This document shows positions 1-9,300 of a DNA stretch of 24,232 bases, one piece after another. The notes beneath the pieces were generated by a model. It had not been told where the DNA came from and made no database searches. It saw only the letters and a list, made by a program, of their open reading frames with translations. The DNA comes from Acanthaster planci (Eukaryota > Echinodermata > Asteroidea > Valvatida > Acanthasteridae). The translations under genes and the position numbers were made by a program. Location: assembly GCF_001949145.1 (NCBI RefSeq), contig NW_019091490.1, positions 1,121,447-1,145,678 of the forward strand, in the 5' to 3' direction. The stretch's first letter is position 1. Each line of letters opens with the position of its first letter.

Positions 1-241
1 TTCCAATCTTGACAAGACTTTGTAGAGTGTTTTTAAATATTCAATGGCATGAGCGTGAAATGAAAAACACGGAAATCAGCTGATCCGAGGAAAAGTTGCG
101 TGCCTTCACGTCTCAAGGTCTAACAGAAATTTCACGTTTGGGTTCAAAACCGTTTTACAGCGAAAAGGGATCGGGGAACCCGGCTGGGTATTGCTGAATA
201 TTTCTCCACGGGTATCCGCTGATATGCGGGTTGGGCCCTAC
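1..241 (-). other. SMC2 intron 12 (partial)
   Basis: The sequence after the exon 12 donor shows no further SMC2 exon; the expected next segment (hinge end, TRTVTLGGD-like) is not present in any frame. Confidence 0.8.
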
Positions 242-364
242 CTTCTTGGCATGGTCCATCTGGTTGCAGACCAGCGATCCGCCAAAGACAAACTGCATGG
301 CCGCCTCCACGTCCCTCTTGTAACCCACCAGCGACAGGGCGGTGTGGACGTTACCCTTGCCCAC
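242..364 (-). CDS. SMC2: SMC2 exon 12 (residues 599-639), hinge, last exon in the window
   Basis: Acceptor TTCCAG and donor AAG|gtaggg; phase 0. It encodes [20 protein letters not shown] then [17 protein letters not shown], matching the SMC2 hinge segment that ends in NAKKV in vertebrates. The next exon is not visible. Confidence 0.95.
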
Positions 365-3300
365 CTGGAAATCGAGACAGAGGGAGAGAAAAATGTCAAG
401 TCTCTTTGTCACTGTTGCTATGATGTCACTTGGAGATCACTGCCTTGTTGCTATGGCAACCGCTTCACAGTTTGTCTAACAAAGCATCGCTGCTGACTGA
501 TATAATGCACTTCAGTGAACTGACGACGAAAATCTGTGAAGTGCAGGAACCGTACTTGGAGGTTTTGCCGGATCCTGAAAGCTATTGAAAATACCTATGT
601 GCCGACAAGCTGTGGTCCTTCTGAATACAAATTCTATGCAACAGTGTAGCAACTTCCTAGTACTGAAGCAAGCGTCTTTATTTCCCACATATAACCTCAC
701 ACTTTTCAAACACAATGCAATTCAAAATGCAAATCAAAGGTTACAGCAAGAGCAATTGAGAATATTTTCTGGGATAAAAGATTTCATAAGATGTAGACAA
801 TTTGGGGAGACCCTATCTTTTTCTCCAAAACCTCGAAGTTTTGGGAAGCACGGCAGCTGTTTAAGGTTGCCGTCATGTCCTCACCAGGTTCTCAGCAGTT
901 TTGACTTTGTCAGGGGCCAGGGAGCGGGCGGCAATCTTGTTGAGGGGTATGATGGTGTAGCGCCGCTTCAGCTCTCCCTTCTGCAGCAACTTCTTGCTGG
1001 TGACTTCGGTGTCTACCACGACGTTGTACAACTACCAGAGACAAGAATGGCAAGGTGAAGTCACAGTCATCACAAGCCATCAAAATTTCTGAATACGACC
1101 CAGCAGGAAAACTGTCTACACATTAGCATGCCTGCATAAACCAGGTCATCTGATTTGACCAGAAGCACTCCTCACCGGTAAAGATGAGACAGGAAAGTGG
1201 AAAACGGTCGACTTGACACACGACGCGCATGTGAAGATTGTACATCAACAGAAATACGGGCAATTCACAATGTACTATGCCGCCAAGAGGTTGTCCTGGA
1301 GAGGCCTTTTTGTAGTGCACTATGGGATAATTGGTTGACAAAGTCTCACTCCCTAACTGTGCTGTGCACGGGAAACTTTAAGTTTTCGGGAAACTTTAAG
1401 TTTTCCGACTGTTTGTTTATCTTGGTTGAAAATAAAATTGCTGAAATTGCAAATTGGTGTTAGGTAGTCAAAATGACGGTTTTGCGTGGCACAGGGAATG
1501 ACTCAATCACATATCCCCAAGTTACGCACCACAGCGCACTCAATTGCGGCAACGTGTCAACCGTAAATTTAAAAAGTTGTCCTGTCTGCAGCCAACTCTT
1601 GGTGGCGCACTGTATTATGAATGGCCCGTATTGGTCATGTGTGTACCATGCATCCTGTGCCAAATACACCTGAACTCGTGCACACACGCAGTGACCAGTC
1701 TCATCACTTGTAATGATGTTACTGAAATCAAACCCCCCAAAAATCCCGTATTCTAGAGGTAAGTTCTATCTTCGACTCTCGAGAGAGACGACTTTACTCT
1801 TGTTCGGTTGATTTCTGGTCCTTTTCTCCCCGATAGAGTAAATATTCCTTACTTAACGGATGTGGTGCAGATTGAAAGTGATGTAGGCCGTGTCCGAAAC
1901 GGGCTTCCAGAGCTACGGCTAGGTCTATTGTCTACGCGTCTCCACGCATTTCCACTGGAGTGAAGACCTAGACCTAGCTCTAGACAAGAGATTCGGATGC
2001 GGCCTAAGTCTTACTTTGCGACCAGCTGTGACCTCTAGAGCTGTGGCATTCCGTACATCTTTAACCTGGATGAGGCGGGCTACCAGGCCATGCACTTTAG
2101 ACCGGTCAAAACTCTTCTCCGGATCTCTGTACTCAAACTGCAGGTTGGGAAACCTTGGACGGGAAAGGACCAACATAATACCTTCAGAATTGGGCAATAT
2201 TTGCATAATTGAATACTGCTACAAACAGTAACAGGCAAAAACAAGCTGGTAAAAATCAGTTTCTACTAAAAGACAAATCAGTGGTTTTAAGCAGCACAAA
2301 AGCCAGTATTTGCGATTGATATTTTAATTTCACTGTGTTTCGATGCACCCCTCCAAGATCTTTCAAAATCCATCAGGTTTCAAATGATTTCACTACAACA
2401 CCGGACTAGGAAAGGCGAGAGCCCAGCCACTGTTTCTCAACACGGAGCTGGTGTCCAAGTCAGTTTCCAGCACAATGGTGGACTTCAGAGATCTGGGAGC
2501 TTCCCTGGGAGATGAGGCACTGTCTCTCTCTCTCTCTCTCACCTGGCGGTCAGCGCGTTGACCTTGTCCTGCAGCTGATGCACCTGCTCTCCTAGTTGCT
2601 TCTTCTGCTTCACCAGGGCGTCCTCCTTGCCGTCCTCAAAGCCTAGCTTCTTCATCTCCGCCTGTTTGGAATAAAAATCACCCCGAAGAGCACGATTGAG
2701 GCATCAGCATCAAACGTCAGTGAAAATTTTAAAAAACTGCTGTGAGCAGGCAGCAAGTGCACATTTTCCCATGGTAGGCAAAGTGTTTAAGTCTGGCTTG
2801 GTCAAGGATATTACCATATATAGATGGGCCACTGCGTCACTCTAAATGCATTCTGATGCACGGTTCTGGCTCTGTGTTTAGGTCTAGCAGCAAAATGAGC
2901 GCCATCTTTATCCAAAACTCCACGCTTGTGGTGACGCTTTTCGTCCTCATATACCTTAAGATGGGAATGGTCAGTCATGCAATTTGTTTGCCTGGCATGA
3001 GGCAGGGCAAGATGCCTCAATATTTCGTCAACTTGAACGCTGCATATCTTAAGTCGGTGGCGATGAATTTCTTATTGCATTGGTACAAGTAAAGATTAGA
3101 ACATAAAGCTGACGCCTGTACTGCCCATTTTTTTTGCTCTATCAATCAACACTTCACTCATTGTTTTTTGCTTCATATACTCCATCCATCGGGCAAAGCA
3201 CACACAAAATCCTTTGTAGGCTGCTTGGTCAGAATATGAAATGTGTGTGATGTAATGGCCCGCCCAAATATGGTAATACTAGTCCTGACTGATGGTGAGA

Positions 3301-6300
3301 AGCAGACTGTATGCAAACCTGACAGCACAATTTATTTCCTCCATAATTTAACTACTTGCTGCCACAGAGCCCAGTTTCGGGTACCTTGTATTCGTACGCA
3401 TAATTGGACAAATTGTACGAAATTGGACAAAAGAGCTGGGCCTTGGAACAAAAGACTGTACTTGGAACAAAAGACCGAGCTGCTGGGAATTGCTAACATT
3501 TTTTCAGTTGTCAATAGCGGAGGAAATCCATCATTGTTTTGAAAGATTATACCACTGTTTGTGGCATTTAGTGCGAGCAGATTACCACTGGGGACAAAAG
3601 CACTCCAGCACTTCAGTGATGAGCGCTGATCTGGCCCCTATTGAAAAGATACCAGCAGCGCACTGTGCCAGTTTCGGGAACAAAAGAAACTTATGTGACA
3701 CCACACAATCTGAGTTCTTTTGACAAGGTGGCAGGCCTGGCTGAAATACTCGGGCATCAATAGATGTTGTCTGTCAGATAGAGTAGCCACCAAACAGTCA
3801 CTCGATGGGGTTTAGGCATTCAGGAACAAAAGATATGAATTGTTGAAGATTTTTGAAAACTGAAGATATTAAAAATCGCCCGGTCAGGAGAGGGTCAGGA
3901 GTTTGATCCAGCAGCTGGAATTATCTTGTGACTCAGGCAAAGTCAACTTCCCACATCTCTCTACCAAGCGGTATAATAACGACCGTCGTCATTCATCGGC
4001 TGTTTGTACCAGATATGGCAACATTGCTCACTGGGATGTTTCGAAGGTTTTTCAGAATTATGGGCCCAGGGAGCAGGGGTTACGATGTAACATCTTGGTC
4101 GGTAATACTAGTCACTGCGAATGCTTCATAAGTAATTGTTATCACTAACAGAATCTGACAGCAATACCAAGACAAACAGGATCATGTGTTGTATCTCAAA
4201 AAGATCACCGGGAAACTAGATCCTACCGGCTGTAACCGGTAAACTAGATCCTACCGGCTGTAACCGGTAAACTAGATCCTACCGGCTGTAACCGGTAAAC
4301 TAGATCCTTCCGCCTGTAACCGGTAAACTAGATCCTACCGGCTGTAACCGGTAAACTAGATCCTACCGGCTGTAACCGGTAAACTAGATCCTACCGGCTG
4401 TAACCGGTAAACTAGATCCTACTGGCTGTAACCGGTAAACTAGATCCTACCGGCTGTAACTTTACCTCTATTTTGGCTTTGCTCTTCTGTACTGCCTCCA
4501 GGTTGGTCGTGTCCTTCTGGTATTCCTTCTCTGTCTTCTTCAGCTCCGACTGCTTTTTCTTGAGCTCGCCCTGGGCCGTCTTCAGGGTGCTCTGGGCCTG
4601 CTTCAGGCCTGTCTCGGCCGAGTTCATCTCGTCCTTGCAGGCTGGTGAAAAATGAGCGGAAAAGTTCCAAGTGTTTTATGTTCTACAGTCTTCTCTCTCT
4701 GAGCACTACGATGTGAGCACTGTCACAAAATGCTGCGCATGAACGGTGAGAAGTTGTGTGAAAATCTTGAAACGAGCCTCAGCAGTGTGTCAAAAATATG
4801 ACTACGAGAGATGGCCCTCGAACACAAAAGTCACATTTTGGCTGTTTCTGGCCCATTATTTTCGATAATGTATGGTGTAGCACTTGCCACATTTTAGGAC
4901 TTTTCTTGATGTTTGACGAAACTTTACGAATGTTATTGTTGGAAAGTGGTATAGCATTCAGACTTTGAGTTACTCTCCAATAAGGAAACTACCCATGAGC
5001 TGGTCGGCCAGCGTCTTGGCCTCCCCGCCGTCCTCACTGCTGGACAGGCCGGCAGACACCGCCTGCAGGTGCTTCTGGGCGGCCCCTACGGCCTCCGTGC
5101 TGGCCTTGTAGGCTGAGGCCACCTTCTCAAAGTTGGCACTGTTCTTCTCGATGTCCTTTTCTTTGCTCTTCAGGGTAGCTTGGTCCTAGGGAGTGGACGA
5201 CAACATCATTGATTTTTTTCAATGGGGGCTCGTCATTCTTCCTCGCAACTGCAAGGCTAAATTACAAAGGACACCCCTACAATGTGGTCAAGCCAGAGAT
5301 ATAAAGGGTGCCCTGGCTGGCCATCAAGCAACCTTATTTGACAGCAGAGAACAGATAGAGATCAGAAGTGTCGATTTTCATGGAGGTAGGAAAACCAGAG
5401 AGCCCAGAGAACCTTGTGGCACTGGCGAGAACCGAAGGACAACTCTACTCACATGTGGCCTGGGCTGGGAAGCGAATTTGGGTCACAGAGGTGGAAGTTC
5501 TTTAACAGGTACCGGCGACCTAAGTGCCATACCTGCTTTTGCTCTATTCAAAATGTGATAAAACCCTCAAAGTGTGGTATCTTTTTAGCTCGACAAAGAA
5601 CCAAGTTTAAACAGAAATTAAAAGCAACCGTTAAGCTACAAATTCTCATCTCATTCTGTGACAGCTGCTATGCAAAACTGCTCCCTCTTCCAGTGTGTCC
5701 AATGCAAGTTTCTGAAATACGACGCAGGAAAACCTGTCACATGAGGAAAAGAACATTGATGCCACAAAACTGCAGACCTCGTCGTAGCTCTTGAGTATGG
5801 CCTTCTTGTTCTTCTTCTCCTTGGTCAGGGATTCCCGCTGGTGCTGCACCGAGCTCTGCATCTTGGCGTCCACGCTCTGCTGCTCGGCCAGGCTCTTCTC
5901 CAGCTCCTTCATCCTCCCGCCGGCCTCGGCGTCCCGCTGCTTCTCCAGGTTCTTGATCAGCTGGCCCAGCTCCACGATCTTGTCGTCGATCTTGGGGGAG
6001 GGGGATGACAAGGCAATGAATGGAGTCATCATAATAGTCATGAACTGACTTTCCTAATTAAGTCTTCACTGGTGACCGACAGAAACATGTGAGAAACAGC
6101 TGACACACCAGGACCGCCACAGTGTGCCTGGTACCCTAGTGAAGATGCCATATAATTGTACACATTCTGATGAAAATCTGTCATGCATATTCCGTGTGGT
6201 ACCAAGGATACAAGCAACAATTTACGAAAAGGTCTACAAGTGTGCAGAGGACAGTGTTTTTGTATTGCTGTACAGAAAATGTCATGTGCAAAGAAGAAAG

Positions 6301-9300
6301 TCGCAAGGATTTTGGATTCAAAAGGTCGGAATTCAGCCAAGATGTGGCTGCCTGTGCACACTGTGCACGCACGTGTAGGCATACAGGATGTCTCGAGATA
6401 GCTTACAAGTTGTTCGGCAGACGAAGAGAATTTGAAGATTGCAGGGAGCGTGTTCGATAGCAAAGGGGAAATAGAGGAGAACGCAGTACGATTGGCCGCA
6501 TCCGAATCATCTATGGCTAGGATTAACACTCATGCCTATGGGAAGCAGATAGAGCTGCTATCCAGCGGCTTCCATCGCACATGTGTCACTTCTAGCCACT
6601 GCCATAACTTTTGGACGCGGCATTTTGGATAGTGGCTCCTCACCTCCTTCAGCCGGTCTCGGAGCTGGTTCATCTGGTCGGCCATCTTGGCCAGGTCCTC
6701 GGCCGACTTCTTGGACATCTCCTCGGCGCCCACAAACTGGTAGGCGATGTGGAGGCGAGAGAGGTGTTCCAGCTCGCGCAGGACCTTCTGGTACTCCAGG
6801 TAGTTGGAGCGCTCCTCCTTGAGGCGGGTCAGGGTGGGCGTGATCTCCTCAGACATGATCTGCGTCGCAAAGGAGGAAGGGACCAATTTCATCATGTTCT
6901 TTTTTAACTGGCTCTCTGGGCTACGAGCGCCAACGAAATCACTCTGTGTAGTTTCAATGTCATTTCTTTTATCTGACCCTCAATGAATCAGGATTTAAAT
7001 ATTTGGTGTGATGATTGGCCCTTATGAGAAACTCCTGCGATTAAATTTCCAATTGGACTTTTCTGTTTTTGAGATAAGGCTCAGCACAACCTTTTCACTA
7101 ATTGGCAGTAAATTCTAACTTTACTCAAAACTCAAGTCTGTTCATTCGGTTTGCATGTAATCCAGCGATGAATGAGGAATTGTTAGCCTAAATATCAATC
7201 TCACGTGTGATAACCTGATTTAAAAAAATGTAAAGATAAACTTCACTTCCACAGATTTTAGGTCAAGGAATGCTGCAATCTCACTAATCCAGTGCTGAAG
7301 TTGATCAGCATAACTGTACAATACTTAACCACCGTTACATGTGTGTGTATGTAACATACTCTGAAAATAAGCTGCAAATAAATCAAGTGAAAATAGGGGA
7401 AACTTATCCACTTGCAGCCTGATGGGGAACTAAAATCAAGTAAAGGAAAGGAAAAATGAGAAAACTGGAATTCTTACCGAGTCAATTTCCTTGAGTTTAG
7501 CATCTTTCTTCTCAATGGTCTTCTGGGCAGAAGCTTTCTTGTTTTCATACATTCGGGTTCCTGCAGCCTCCTCAATCATTGCCAGAATCTGTGCAAACAC
7601 ACACGCGGTGAGCGTCACACAAATGTCTTGACACAACTGTGCACAAGGGACATTCATGCTGGGATACAATGTTCTCTAGGTCACCCTACCCCCACATTTT
7701 TCCAAAACAATGTGATGTGAAGGTATTTTTTCCTCCCAAAGGATCTTGACCAGGCCAATTTCAGCGCTGATGACTTGGTAGTTGGGACACACCCACTGTT
7801 GCCACTGGTAATGGTTGAATAAATGTGCAAGGACTATCTCGCAGTGATTGTCCAGAAGCGATTCCTTTGTAAGAGACCAAGATCTACATACAGTTTCATG
7901 AACTTTGATAGTTTAGTAGAAGAGTATTTCCCTTTCAAATCAGTCTGCAATTCTGAAGTAACAGTCTGATGTAGCTTTGGTTTTCAATTTCCCTGATCTT
8001 TGGAATGAGTTTGAACCTTTGCCAAACCACATCTACTTGTAAATGTAACAACTCTCCACAGAACATCCTGATGACTGCACAATCATCAACATTATGCCCA
8101 AAATACGCTTGACAAAGACGCGCATGTGCTTACAACTAATTCAATGAAATCCTCTGCAGAACACTTGGTAGGCTCAGACAGTGAGTGTTCTCTTGCGTTT
8201 ATATAATCTATGACTGTGGCATGGGGTTCCATGGCTTTTGTACACCTTCGGAGGCAAATGTCGCCCAAGGCAAAGCGGACATTGCCTTTTACCCCCTCAG
8301 GTTTACAAAACACTACGGACCCCTACATAGCAGGTAACAATTGTACAACGAGTGTGGTGACATCTACCCCTCTCCGCCAAGCCAAGCCCGATCAAATTCA
8401 AATCACAAGCGGTGAGACGCAACTCACCTCCGGGGGCTTCATGTTCAGCACTTTGGTGATGCGCCCCTGCATGATGAGGAAGTGGGGGTTGTTGACGTTG
8501 AGCTGGACCGAGCAGAAGAGGTCCTGCACCCGGCTGTTGTTGGCGTTGCTGCCATTAATCAGATACTTGTTGCGCCCACCAATCACCACCTGGGACAGGT
8601 TGGCATTCACGGAGTAAAGTGTGAAAATCGTAGGGGTTAGAATGGAACAACATCTGGATCCTTTCAGAGGATTTTATAACGCAGCTGTCCGCTCGAGTCC
8701 GGCACACTCCCCCGAGGACGGCCACAGCACACTGGCCGAAACGACGAGTTAACACTCACCGGTTCTTCTAAGAACCACACCTCAACCCACAGAGATTTAT
8801 TCCATGGTGTACCCGCAAACCTATTTCCTAAGAGCATTTGGCTGGTGCTGCTTAACATTTGAGTGAATTCTTGCAACAAGTGAAGTTATTTGATGTGTAA
8901 GGAAATGCCCCCATGAAATCAGGTCTTCCTCTTATCCAAATGATACACGTACATGTAACTTAACCACACGTTTTCAACTGCTAAGGAAACATAAATCCCT
9001 GTTTCTTTTTTAATTGCCCATTCCAAGAATGTTCCAAAGATCCCCAAAATACTGAAACTTTCAGAAGCTGCCCTACCCTGCTGAAAAAAGGATAAATACT
9101 TGAATACTTGTTTCACATGGATCTGGATCACGATCAGTGATCTGTCATTGGTTTACAGACACCAAAACTCACCTAATAGATAGTGTGAACCAGCGATAGG
9201 ATCACTGATTGAGATCCAGATCCATGTGAAACAAACAGGACCTAATAAACTGCAGTATCCAGTGCTCCAGTCAACTGGTGCACTGTACATGTACTTGCAG

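Larger units (their letters stand above)
1032..2014 (-). other. SMC2 intron 10
   Basis: Holds the 18-bp duplication (1369-1404) and the inverted repeat (1909-1981). Several open frames on both strands have no family resemblance. Confidence 0.85.
2662..4465 (-). other. SMC2 intron 8
   Basis: About 1.8 kb with the minisatellite at its 5' end (transcript sense) and the GGAACAAAAG cluster in its middle. No coding exon is missing here: exons 8 and 9 join in phase and their protein segments are contiguous in the family. Confidence 0.85.

Noticed and set aside
4208-4459. CRISPR-like array
   Set aside because: The 28-bp units are directly adjacent with no spacers and sit in an animal intron, so this is a minisatellite.
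6583-6907. Two plus-strand frames over SMC2 exon 5
   Set aside because: Complement of coiled-coil coding sequence, giving the usual Ala/Leu-rich shadow.
8210-8617. 135-codon plus-strand frame
   Set aside because: Antisense to SMC2 exon 3 and its flanking intron; no family resemblance.
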